Origin: Ifrita kowaldi
Lineage: Eukaryota; Chordata; Aves; Passeriformes; Cinclosomatidae
Direction: 5' to 3'
Assembly: GCA_013398055.1 (NCBI GenBank)
Contig: VZRS01008252.1
Span: forward strand, 76,772-140,771
DNA length: 64,000 nt
The position numbers and the translations under genes are program-made. Of this stretch, positions 1 to 11,713 are shown piece by piece (position 1 is the first letter of the stretch; every line of letters begins with the position of its first letter). Under the pieces are notes generated by a model, which searched no databases, was not told the DNA's origin, and was given only the letters and a program-made list of their open reading frames with translations.

Positions 1-3000
1 GTTTTAAAAAAAAAAAGGAAAAAAAAAAAAAAAAGAAAGTGAACACCTTGGAGTCACCAAAGCTTTTGGTGCTTATAGCTAATTAATAGCCCTAATGATA
101 TTTTTCCAAGTCCATGAATACATTATGTTTGCAATCCAAAAAGCGTTAGCCCCATTCAAGGGTACTTCAACATCTGCTCATTTAAGGGCAATTAATCATT
201 TTGATATATGGTTTAAAATTGACTGCTTCCAAGGGACTTTTTTTTTGACAAGAATAACAAAGCAATTTGCCAGGAGCCATCTTCTGGACATGTTATTAGC
301 AGAGCCTTCATCTTAAAGAGGGTTTAAAAAAAAAATCCTCAGATTTAGGTACCTGCTTTAAAGGGAACCCAGCACCTTCTCTCTCCTGCTTGCTTTCTTA
401 CGCTTCCTCCAATTCTTCATCCAGCCCTTCATTCCTCTGACAAGAGTTAGAGAACACTTCCATATAGACCTAAAGTTTATACCTTGGCTGCAGAAGCATA
501 TGAGTTCATAATTTTGCTCCTCAAGGAGAATGTGAGCTGAATATTACAAAATTTAGAGCAAGCTCAGCTCCGTCCTCCCATTTCCACTTTTTCTTAATTG
601 GGATAATAACTCGTTTTATGTTTTTGAGTAAAACATGCTTCATATTCCCTCCTTGGTCTCAACCTTCTCTTAAATTCAGCCAAGGAATTTTTTTTTTTTT
701 TTTTTTTTTGCTATTAACTGCAGTTTGTAACTGTAATAAGCCATTCCTTAGTTTAGCCTATTTTTCAAAAAATACCTGTAAGGAATCAAATCTACCAAGA
801 GCATTAGGTGAAAACAGCCAAAAAGATCAATTTTTTCAGCCTGTGGTTCCTGGTAAAAGTGTTAGCTGAGAGAATGTAAAGGGGAAGTCTCTCCCGTGCA
901 GGGAATTTAAAGTATAGTTATGACAGGCAGATCTACTTATTTATTTATTCAGTGAATCCCAGCTGTGTTCAGAGGCTCCAGCCAAACAGGGGGCCCTTTC
1001 CAGCCCAGGAGCTGCAGATGAAGGAGGGCATCCAGGGCAAAAGAGATAAGCAGGAAAGGTGATGAGAAAAGGCAAATAAATAGAGGAGCGATGTGCCCAG
1101 CAGAGGCAGAGTCAGGAGGAGAGGCCTCCCTCAGCTGAGTCCCTGCCCTCCTGGGAGAAATGGATTTCAGGGTCCATCTTCCCTTGGGGACTCTCCTCTT
1201 CTGCTCTGCTCTGTCACAAAGGCAGGTGTCTCTCCTCCTGTCTTCCCACAGACTGCCTAGAAAGAACCAGCAAAATCAAAATTTTGCAGCAATGTGCCAG
1301 AAGGATTCCTGTTTAATTTAAAATGTTATTAATTTTATTTTCTGACTTGATGCACCAAAAATTGCCTTTGTGTCAACACCTGGGTTGGATTCGGAGCCCT
1401 TTATCTGTGGTTTTATTCTGGTCTGGGGCCATCCAGTGCCCAAGCTACTCCTCATACTCATGCAGTTTTTATCCATCAGTCTAACAGCCAATGAAATGTC
1501 ATTATTTGCTTGAAAAAGGTCATGTAAATGAGTGGAGATGATTTTAAAAACGTACAACTTATAGAAGATTTGAGTTTTTATTGAGAGTTTGAGGGCACTC
1601 TCCAAGTAACTCAATAGCCTGGGAAAAAAATCCAACCAGGGAGGAAATGTGGGTGGTTCTGAGTCGACCCTGCTGCTGTGGTGTGTTGCAGTTGTAGTTT
1701 GGGTATGAAACGTCTCTTGTTCTTTGAGGATGGAGTGCTGGGGGCAGGTGACATCACCCAGGTCGTGTGGGGGACATGGCATGGGTGGGAGGTTTGTCCA
1801 TCAGCCACCACATGGCTAAAAAGACCTGGTAGCTCCTCGGTTTCGAGATCTTCTGAGAAAAAAGTTCTACCTCCCTGTGAAGCTGGAGAAAAGATAACCT
1901 AAAGTCAATGCAGACCCTTCATCCTTTGTATTTTGCTGATTGTTTTTTTCTTTTTTACATTTTTCTGTATGTTACAGACAAAAGGCAGTGAAACATCTGA
2001 AAACAAGCCACTTTTCAGTCAGGCCCAGAGTTCAGGAGGGCTTGAGCTTAGGCTGAAGGCTCAGCCCATCTGCTGCTGCTGGAGGAGGCACTGTGGAAGC
2101 CTGACCTGCCCAACCACTTAGTGAAGGGTGGGAGGTTTTTTTTGGTGTCTGTCTCACCCATGGATTAATTTAGGGGGAAATACTCTTTTGGGGTTTTACA
2201 ATGGTCATACTGAACATATCCACCCACGCAGCCTCACAGACATCCTTCATGGCTGGGGTGTGCCTGGGATTTTAATACTCTGCATGCTCATGGGATGCAC
2301 GGTGGGATGCTGCCTCTCCTCTGACAGGCGTTTCCTTGCCAGAAAAGCCTTTCCTTGCTTATTTGAGAGCTGAAGAGCTCTCCACGTGGCCACTATGCTC
2401 TGGTTTGTTATTCAGACCCTGATGGGACTCATGGAAAGAAATGTGGATGTGGAGGAAGGCTGTGATAGGGATGTTACAGCTCCTGGAGCCAGTTCTCCAG
2501 CGCCTGGAGGGCTGGAAGTGTTATCCAAGCTGGACAGAAACTCTACAAAGTTGCTTAAATTCAGGCCCTCCCCATGGGCTTGGCATGGAGAGACTGTGAA
2601 TTTTCTAGCTTGAGACCCTCCCCACATGAGTAGCAAAGGTGGTGAAGTAGTAAGTCAGTCTCTGCTTGGCTTCCCTTTGCAGCACCCCATAATTTGGGCA
2701 GCTGTCAGCAGCTGGGGAGACTTTTTGTTTGTTTTAGGAGCACAAGGTAAATCCATAAGGGGACCTGCATCCTCTGGGAACAGCACAGCACGCTTGCCTG
2801 TGTGGGCACAAGTCGTGTAACAAGTTTGGGGCAATGAAGGTGTTTCTGACCCTGATGTTTCTGACCCTTAAGCTGCTGTTGTGTCAGCCCTCTGTTCCAT
2901 CAGTTGAGGTCCAGCTCTGCACTGTGGGCTGCTCTGAATCCAGCATCACTCCCTGCTGTGGTTTATCCCCCAGAGAACTGCTTCTCCTTATCCTCAGGAG

Positions 3001-4166
3001 GGACATTGCTCTTGCAGCTCGGTTGCAGCTGAGTGTGCACTCAGGCTCGATCTATGCTGAGAGTTGGGTTATCCCAACTTCCCGTCACCGAAACCAGAGG
3101 AGGGCTTTGCCACTGGGACCAAGGATTTGTCCCTCACCAGCAGATCAGGCCTGGAGCTTGATCTCCCTAACCACCTTTTCACGAAGGAGCCCAAATGTTG
3201 ATCTCTTGGACACCAGTGCAGGCTCTGTCTGTCCTGGCAGAGAGGCTGGATGCAGTTCAGTGCTATTTTGCTGGTGCAAACTCCAAGTAATTTATTCAAA
3301 AGCGATGATATTTATCTAGATTTACATCATTTAGCACTAAGTTCGGTCCTTCGGTAACGGATGCTCAAATGCATGACTGCATTTATTTTGTACCTACCTC
3401 TGAGCAAAATGACAGATACGTTTCCTGAGGGATAAAATCCATCTCCCAGGCACACAGCCAGGCTGGCTGGGTTTTCTGCAGCAGAAATTTCAAGGACTTA
3501 AGAGGACTGGGGAAAAGGAACTTTTCCTCCCGGATCAGGAGCATGGCCCAGTGGCCACCTCCACCAGCACTTGTGCACCAGAGGCTCCAGCCCTTGTGTT
3601 GGGTTGTTTGAGCAGCTGGAGGAAGTGTTTCAACCCAATTTCCCTGCACTGGTCCCGGTTTTGGGGATGTGTTGGTTGCAGGCACCAGCCAAGGCCATGC
3701 CATCTCCTGTGCCACCCCACCTCAGTGGGTTTCTCCGAGGGGGTGACAGAGGAGGGGAAAGGAAAATGAGCCCTGCTCAGTTTTGTGTAACACATGACAT
3801 GAAATATGTTAGGTAAACACCTTATTAGAAATGATTTGTCATCCCTCTGCCTCTCTCAGCTGCATGTAACTCTATCTCCAGACTATTATAGTATCAAATA
3901 TATTTTACAAGAGTTTTACCTACAGGTGACTTGCTCTTTATTACTGGACGTAGGCAAAATCAATACTTTAGTAACTAGAAGATCATTTATTTTACTTTTT
4001 GAAACATTTTTCAACAGTGGGAGAGCAGCTAAAGCCCGCGAAGCTATGATTAAGAGCCCCAAACTCTACCTTCCTTTCCTTCTCTGCCTCCTAACCCATT
4101 TATTGACTTAAATAGGTAATTTCCAAACCCAGAACATCATCCTGAACAGCCACTGCTCGTGCACGG
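1..4166. other. Gene-free unique DNA, left edge
   Basis: I see no gene here. The first 39 bases are A-rich, and a run of 22 T lies at 688-709. An acceptor-like pyrimidine stretch ending in ACAG lies near 1945-1980, but the open frame after it is short (it stops at 2121) and I found no matching donor. The short open frames on both strands overlap each other in conflicting frames and show no recognisable domain. A small direct duplication of TGTTTCTGACCCT lies near 2850-2870. Confidence 0.6.
688..709. repeat. Poly(T) run of 22
   Basis: Uninterrupted T22 in unique sequence, read directly. On the minus strand it is an A22 run, which could be an old retroposon tail or simple slippage. No retroposed body is recognisable beside it. 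Confidence 0.9.
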
Positions 4167-4200
4167 TTTTCTTTTCTTTCTTTCTTTTTTTTTTTTTTTT
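4167..4200. repeat. T-rich (CTTT)n tract
   Basis: A short CTTT-type pyrimidine tract ends in a run of 16 T and is followed by CCTCCTTGCAG. The combination resembles a splice acceptor, but no credible exon follows. It is most simply a low-complexity tract. Confidence 0.8.
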
Positions 4201-7200
4201 CCTCCTTGCAGACAGATAATTCTTTAAACTTGGATAATTTCAAGGGGGAATCAACTTAATATAAATGTACCTGTCACTGGTTGAAATGGAAGCAGATTCT
4301 GGCCTTTCAATAAGGCCACTTCTGCAGTCCCACACTGGGGAAAAATCAAAAATTGCTCACAACTGATAATGCATTCCTCCAGCTCCACAGCCCTGATGGA
4401 GTTCAGTCAGGCCAAATACCCCGACTGCTTTTATGTGTTTATTTTACCTTCTGATTTATTTTGAAGGTCATATGATGCAAAGATGTTGGAGAGGAAATGC
4501 TTGTTGTTTAGGGAGGTTTGTGCCTGAGTTACAGTGCTCTGCAGCTGGCAAGCGGCCCACAAGGAAAGGAAAATGCTACTGGGCTGGTGCAGAGGAGAGA
4601 GAGGCTTTTACCCCTTCTCCCCAGCCACAAAGGCTTTGTTATCCTTCAGGCTGGTGGCTCCTCTTGCAGCTGATAGAGCACTTAGTCAATAAAGAAATAA
4701 TCTCAGGCTGAAATGACCATGTGTTCCAGCGGCTGGGAGGATGGAGAGGGGCATGAGTGACATCGCTCCATCCATGGAGGCCAGGGCTGCCTGGCTGAAA
4801 ACTCAGACTTTAGATGTGCAAGAAACACTTGAACATCTGTACTCCACATCATCCTGGGCTTTTATTTACCCTCCTGTGAGCCAAGGAGAGGGGCATTCCC
4901 CCATGGAGAGGTGGGGAGGAGCAGCCAGGCACCAGCAAGAATGATGAGGAAAACCCTTCCTCCAGACAGCCATCTCTCCAAGCACTTTTCACCCACCCTG
5001 GGATGCACTTCCCACCCATCCCACCACCTCTGCCACTCTGCAAACTGCTGGTCCAGCAGGACCCTGTCATGTGGTCACTTTGGTGTCACCACCCAGGGTC
5101 CTGGTCCCATCCCATTCTCCCTTCCAGAAGCAGGAGCAGGACTTTTCTTATGGCAAAGCAAAGGGAAAAGCAAAACGGAACAGAGTTTTGCTCATCATCC
5201 CTTTGGTTTCAAGAAAACTTCTCAATCAGCCATTTGGTATCAAATGAGCAAAGGTGTTTGCTTAAAAAAGTACATATGCACATATTTGTGTGCCCACGTT
5301 CAAATTCATGCACAAGTGTATAACCTACAGCTTTTAGACTATAACATTTATCATCTTTTGATGCCCTTTGATAAAGCCAAAGATCTTCTGAGTCACTTAA
5401 TTTTCCAGAAAAATCTGATGTAATAGTCTGCTTGTGACAAGAGGGATTTTTAGGGTTTCATTTTAATGGGTATTATGTCTTTCAATAAAATGCAATTTCC
5501 TGTTTTGGAGGGAAGAGCTTGATTCCCTCTCTCCATTCAAACAAGGATACTTCTTTTTTTCCTTCTGGCACAGCTGCACAGGGTCACACGCACTGGGGTT
5601 TGGAGCATGAGGATCCTCTGGACCCTGCAGCCCAGTGTGGTTTTACATCTGTAGTCTCACAGCTTTGCTACAAGTGCTGCAGGTATCAACACATGAACCC
5701 ATGTTCCCCAAAATAAAGAGCAAGCTGGGGACATATATAAATTGCCACGGGATGGAAATAAGTTGTCATTCAGGAGTTTTGCTGGATTTAAGCTGGGGTT
5801 TATTTTTTTCTTGCTCCTTGTCCCTGCTTTTGAAATGATGTTGACATGCAGGAGGGGTTGTCAAGTGCAACGTCTCTTTGTATTTTGGTTTGGGTAGGGG
5901 TAAATCTCCCATACGTGTAAAACCTTAGGGTTTTAGAGGCTCTCTGTCTTCTGCCAGAAACCCCCACAGTCTGTCTTCTAATGCTTGGAAGTCCTGTTGG
6001 CAGGGAAAATGAAGTGCCGTAATCACTTGCTGCCTGGTCTTGATTTATGTCTATTTTACTTACAGCTTTTTTTGCAGGGATATCATTATATCATTATATC
6101 ATTATATGAGGCTTTTCCAGCTTATTCTGCTTCCTACCAGAGTAATGGCAGAGAACCTGGATCTGGCTGATGGGGACATCTCACCAGCACATGCCAAGAT
6201 TTAGGCATCTCCCAAAGGTGGGAAGGCTGAGGATCACCATTCCCTTACACAGCTGCCTGGTGCTTGAATAAACGAGATTCCCTCGCCTCCCAGTGCAGGG
6301 CTCCAGCGCGTCTGGAGCAGAGCTGTGGCTCCTTTTCACCAGGATTTGCTGATGATGGTCCAAGTTCCACTCAGGAGAAATGCTGCCCAAGCCTTGGTGA
6401 GGCTTTGCCTTCCCCTCACTCTTCTCTTGCCAGCCCCAGCTGAACTTTGCTCATTTTGGAGGAGAATCCATGGCAGGAGCCTGGGACGTGGCGGCTCAGG
6501 CGGCCTCACCCCCTCCACTCCAGCATCCACCGTTCCCACTGCAGGTCTGGCCATCTCGCATTCACAACGTGTCCAGCAAAGTTTGTGTCAGGGGGTTTAA
6601 ACTTTAGATTTGTGTGACCAAGGAATTCCCAATTCTGTTGCATGTGTTCCCCTGTCTCTCCCTCTCCCCCCTGTCTTTCTCTTGGCTGTGAAACAGCACA
6701 AGGAGACTCTTTGTATGCTCCTAATCCTGAAGCAACACAGCTTTAGCAACATCCAGGGATAAAAGCACCATCAAACCACAACTTTATGGGGGCAAATCTC
6801 CTCTAATCCCTCGCTTTAGCTAAACAAAGCTTCTTGCCCTAATCCGCTATCGCTTTAAAAAAAAAAAAAGCTCAGATTTTGTTTTTAGTAAGAAGATGAT
6901 CCAAAGGACTAATTTTAAGAGAGACTAACCAACTCTGACAGCTTTTAAAATAGACGACAAGAAAATAGATGCAAACTTTCCTCTCAATTCAAGGGTTTTC
7001 AGGCTATGCAATAAGAAAAATATCCAGGGTTTAACTGCTTTCCTTTAAGCTCACTTTTATTGTATTAAATGCTCTGACCAACTCAGATTCAAATCACCAG
7101 GCCCAAATGCCATTTGATCTTTAAAGAGAGAGTTAAAAAGTGTGCATATTATTCCCAGGAAGGCAGTCCAAGGAAAATCAATTATCATAAACAAGGATTA

Positions 7201-9893
7201 TATTACACACACGGTCAATATGAAAAAACAAACACGATGCTGATAATGGGCCGTGGAAGTGGCTCACATCTGAAACAGCTTTGCATTAAAGATAGTTCTT
7301 TATTAATTTCAGGATGGGTGTGTGTAAACATGGTAGTGAGAAGAAATCAAGCTCTTAAACAGTCAGGCCAAGCTTTCACTCCAATCATGAACCAAATGTT
7401 GAATTTTTCTTCCTTTTAAAAATTTTCTTCCCTGTGGGGTGTAGAAGTGTTACAGTTTGACTTGGGGGCTCGGCGTGTGCGTGCGGCTTAGCGCTGCTTG
7501 ACTTCAGATGTGGGAAAGTGCTGGGCTTGAAGGAACCATGGGGAACCACTGTGGATCCCTGGGGACTGCGCTGGTTTGAGCCTCTGCAGTGAGCAGGTGC
7601 CTCTCTCACTCCGGTCCTGTTCCCTGGGTGTTGCAGGAAACCCGTTAAACCCATTGGTTTCTTCCTCTGGTTTATATCTCAGCACTTTGTGTGAAGAATT
7701 CTCATTTTCCACCACATCTAGTCTGGCATTTGGCCCTCTGCCTGCAGGAAGAGGAGGATGAAGAGTGGGGCTGTTCCAGCATCACGGTTTCATCCTTACT
7801 CATGCTTTGCTCCCAGAGAACAAGGGAAATCTGTACCCACGTTTTTCCACCATGTCTGATACAGCCCGACCACCTTGCTGATGTGAGGAGGGGGACATTA
7901 ACAGGTCTCTGTTCCCTCAGCACACCTGGGTGGGAAGGGATGGACGGATGGGGTTGCCCACCCATCTACTCCCATGCTGTGACCTTGCCCCAGAATGGGG
8001 ATGGGACCTTTCCTTGCCACAGATCCTTCCTTCAAGCTGGCTGGGGAGCCGCAAAAAAACCCAAAATAGCATTTCTGTCCCCAGGGCAATTTTAGCACTT
8101 TGAAATGTGCTTTGGTGCAAATACCACTGGGAAGTCAAAATTATCTGTGGATAATTTCGGCATTCTGACGTCAAAGGATGCGAGCAAACACCGAATACAG
8201 TACAGACAGGGTATTAAATAAAACTGAAGTTGTAGGAATATTTTGACATAGCATAAACGTAGAAGCTAAACAAAGTGAGGAAACTCCCCCCCGTGTGGAA
8301 ACTTGCTGAAATGAAGCAGTTTTGATGCTCAGTGTGCTGAGAAAGTCTGGGGGGATTCTTTGGATGTTCTCCCATTATGAGAGGCTGTCAAGCATGACAT
8401 CTTTTTGCCACGTGTTGTCTGATTGCAGTCAGATGGGGAATGGTTCTGCCTGACTCGTTGGGAACATTCCCCATGAATCCAGCTCATGGGGGAGCCCCAA
8501 ACCCCTTCTTGCTGCTGGTCAGCCCAGCCTGCACCAATGGCTTTGGTTCACATTTCACCTTGGAGGAAAGCCACGGATGATGTCCCAGATGTTTCACCTG
8601 GTCCCCTGTGCTGGGGCTGCACCCACTGGCTGCACTTGACTCCCTGCACAGCTGTGACAGGAGCGTGTTTCCCCGAGGCTCCTGGCTGCCCAGGAGCTTT
8701 GTCCTCGGCCAGAGAGACGTGTATAATCTTTGGCTAAGCTCCCCCAGGACCCCCAGCCTCTCTCTGCTCAGCCACACTCAAAGGGCCCTTTTGAAGTCGG
8801 CCCGGCGTTGCGGGGTGTGTTTGCCCGCGGACAGCGTATGAAACCAGCAAACACCATTTCTGGGCAGAAATCTCCAAAGTCCATATCCTTTCAGCCCTAA
8901 AGTTTCCCTTTCTCATTGACCTGTGCCCACAAGTGACTCCTGATTTGAATAGCAAATAGTAGCTGTCTTTCCCTCTGCAGCTAAGCTGTTTTCTTTTCTT
9001 CCTCCCAAAGCAAGGTGCGAGCTTTTTCCTACCCTCTTCAGAGCAGCCAAAGGGAAGGAAAGGCAGCAGAGTTGGTGGGTGCTGAGTGGAGCCCCCACTC
9101 TGGCTCATGGAAATGGCCTTTGATGGACCTGTTTTCCCACAACAGTGGTTTTCCACCAGGTAATCGCGATGCTGCAAAAGTGTCGTGGCACAGGGCTGGG
9201 ATATTTTGGAAGCAGCCTTTGGTTTGGCCAACATGGGACTGCACTGCTCAGCGACAGACTGATTTTATAGCACGTCACCTGCTGATTTGTTGTGTATTCA
9301 GCACCAGGCACAGAACAAGGAAACCCCAGTGGAGGAGAAGGATGATCTGCAGGAAACTTTAACACTTCAAACCTCAGAACACAGCCAGAGAAAAATACAT
9401 CTCCCACCCCTGTCCCAGCCCCACACTGCAGAACACGAATGAGCCAGTGGGCTGGGTCTTGTAGCCCATAGTCAGGCCCAGGAGATCAAATGTCAGGTGG
9501 GACTAAGCTTTTGAAAGGCACTAACTGGATTTTTTTTCCCCAATATGCTTTTCCTCCCCGCTGGCCTTCGGAATAACTGTGATTTTCACAGGCCCTGGAG
9601 GATGCAGCCCTGAGGACTCTGCCTTTCCCAAAACAGCCATGGGAAGCTGACAGGTAAAGGGGGCTCTAAAGAGCTCAAGTGAGAGTTGTGGAGGTAATGG
9701 GATGTTTTCTGTCCCCCTGATGGAGCAGCCTGGGAGAGTTTCCACAGGTCACTGGCACTTTGCCTTTTCAGCGCTCTTCCACTGGAGCAGGACAATGGGG
9801 AAAGCGCCTTCATTTGCTTTTGTGCTAATGAAGTCAAACAAGCATCAGGGAATTTGCACTGGGGCTCTGTCTTAGGTGTTTGATCTGTATTTT
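4201..9893. other. Gene-free unique DNA
   Basis: No gene or clear interspersed repeat is recognised. Open frames up to 170 codons overlap on both strands and look fortuitous. The segment 6780-7400 is AT-rich, keeps a few CpGs, and has a run of homeodomain- and forkhead-like words, so it could be a non-coding element. Two small CpG-rich spots lie at about 7465-7500 and 8790-8840 (seven CpGs in roughly 60 bases at the second), too short to be called CpG islands. Confidence 0.55.
6080..6107. repeat. Octamer tandem repeat, 3.5 copies
   Basis: ATATCATT is repeated three and a half times with no mismatch. The short period and perfect identity suggest recent slippage, so the copy number may be polymorphic. 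Confidence 0.9.
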
Positions 9894-9915
9894 AAAAAAA
9901 AAAAAAAAAAAAAAA
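9894..9915. repeat. Poly(A) run of 22
   Basis: Uninterrupted A22 preceded by TCTGTATTTT. No recognisable retroposed gene or SINE lies upstream, so it is recorded as a homopolymer rather than a poly(A) tail. Confidence 0.9.
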
Positions 9916-11487
9916 CAGCTCTGGGTAAAGCTTATCCCAAGAAGCATCTGGTAGGCTGAGGGCATCTCCTTTGTTTTCAAAAGTTGGGTAGTGACTGGCA
10001 GTGGGGGATATTTTTTTCCCCAGATTTAGATTTGAATCTATATTTTTCCTCTCTTCAAGGGGGAAGTGATGGGATGTGGGAATACCCAGTTCGAGCTCAA
10101 TGCTGGTAATCAATCTGTTCACAGAAAAGAAAGTTGCAAAAGCCTACAGCCTGGTGAGCAACCCCATTTGTTCTCCATCCCTAAATCTCCAGGTCCAGGA
10201 GTCATGTGACAGTGCTAGACTCTCCACTTTGACTTTTAATCAAGCTGCAGGAAGGGACTATGTATCATTTCAAAAGTCTGAAAGCCAGAAGGGAAATGTG
10301 TGACATTACACTGTATATTTATTTCTTATCTCTTGACTTTAAAGTCCAAACTATGGACAAGGGCACTGAACAACCTGTTGGGAACGTTTTGAGGCTTAAT
10401 GCAATTATTCAGCACGATGAGATATTTTGTAAGACTGCAAAATCCTCTTCTTTGTTGTCTAGATGAACCCATCTGAAATCCGTGGAGTTCACTGTACTGC
10501 TGCTACTGTGATATCATTTCTACTTTTCACCCTAAAAAATTGACTGGGAGCTGACTTTCAGCTCCAGGTTCTGAATCTGAAGCCTGGAGCATCCAGCTCT
10601 CTGCTTCAGCCTTTTCTGCTTTCTATTGCTTTTCTTAGCATTGGATGTGAATAGCTCATAAAACCCCCTGCAAACAGCAAGCAAGCAGCAAACCCAAACA
10701 TGTCCCCATTGCAGCAAATGCTGGAAGAAATAAATTCAGCTGAAAAATCCCTGTCTTGGTTTTTTGTTATATTTCTTTCTCTTGGATAAGGCAAAAGAAG
10801 GGGGAAAAATTAAAATCCCTTGGTTGCAAAAATGCTTTCAGTCAAGTTCTCTCTCTTACTGACAGCTCAGTTCCAGCTACAGAAGTCTTAATGATATTTT
10901 GGCCATAATGCCGAGAGAAGCAAGAAAGCCCCTTCAGACACCGGGAGCTTTCACCCGAGTGGAGCAGTAAGTAGACAGCTGAAATGTATCTTTGAACTCA
11001 GGCAGGCAAAACTAGTTTGTTGTGGTGTCCCTCCTCCTGCCCACATCCATCTCCCCTGGTGCTGGCATGTGTGCCAGTGGCTCGGGGCTGTCCCCACAGC
11101 GTGGGCAGGGATGGAGGGCTCGGTGCCACCAGGTGCTCCTCAGTCTGAGGTATCTCCTTCATCTGGCCTGGAGGTGCTGGTAGGGCACAGGGGGTGTTGC
11201 CTTTGCCCTTTTTAATTGTGTGGGCTGTGCAGGTGTCCCATTTGCAGGCTGCAAATCTCACTCTGGTCATGCCAGCATCGTGTGTTTCCAAAGGTTTTCA
11301 TGGAAGGAAAGCAGCTGGACTTCCCCTGGCCAGAAACTGGTCATCAGTACCTGTCTCAGTGGGTTGTGGCACCTTGTGGGCTTGAACATTGGTTTGTATT
11401 AAATTGAGGTTGAGCTAAGGGACAAGTGACTGCTCTCCTCTTAAGTGTGGGTCTTCCAGGGCCTCCAGGTCCCTACTGGTCCAGGTG
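9916..11487. other. Gene-free unique DNA
   Basis: No gene, RNA or clear repeat is seen. Overlapping short frames around 11200-11400 exist in three frames of the plus strand at once, which is a composition effect and not coding evidence. Confidence 0.55.
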
Positions 11488-11713
11488 GACTTAGGTTGGA
11501 TATTAGAAAAAGGTTCTTCACCCAGAGGGTGGTTGGGTGCTGGAACAGAGAAGAGGTCACAGCACCAGCCTGACAGAGCTCTGGAAGGGTTTGGACAATG
11601 CTCTTGGCCACGTGGTGTGATTCTTGAGGATGGTCCTGTGCAGGGCCAGGAGCTGACCTTGATAATCCTTGTGGGTCCCTTCCCACTCAGCATATTCTGT
11701 GGCTCTGTGATCT
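11488..11713 (+). repeat. CR1 LINE 3' end (5'-truncated)
   Basis: This matches the 3' untranslated end of an avian CR1 non-LTR retrotransposon in the sense direction. Hallmarks in order are TTAGGTTGGATATTAG, TTCTTCACCCAGAGGGTGG, GCACTGGAACAG-like, GACAGAGCTCTGGAAG, CTGTGCAGGGCCAGGAGCTG, and the terminal GTGGGTCCCTTCC followed by ATTCTGTG-type words. CR1 copies are usually truncated at the 5' end and lack a poly(A) tail, and both hold here. No coding part remains. The many substitutions relative to the family as I remember it indicate an old insertion. The family call is by recognition of these motifs, and the subfamily is not assigned. Confidence 0.88.

Noticed and set aside
1933..2121. Acceptor-like site plus short plus-strand open frame as an exon
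   Set aside because: The acceptor looks good, but the frame is short, no donor was found and the peptide is unremarkable.
9894..9915. A22 run as the tail of a processed pseudogene
   Set aside because: No coding similarity upstream and no flanking direct repeat.
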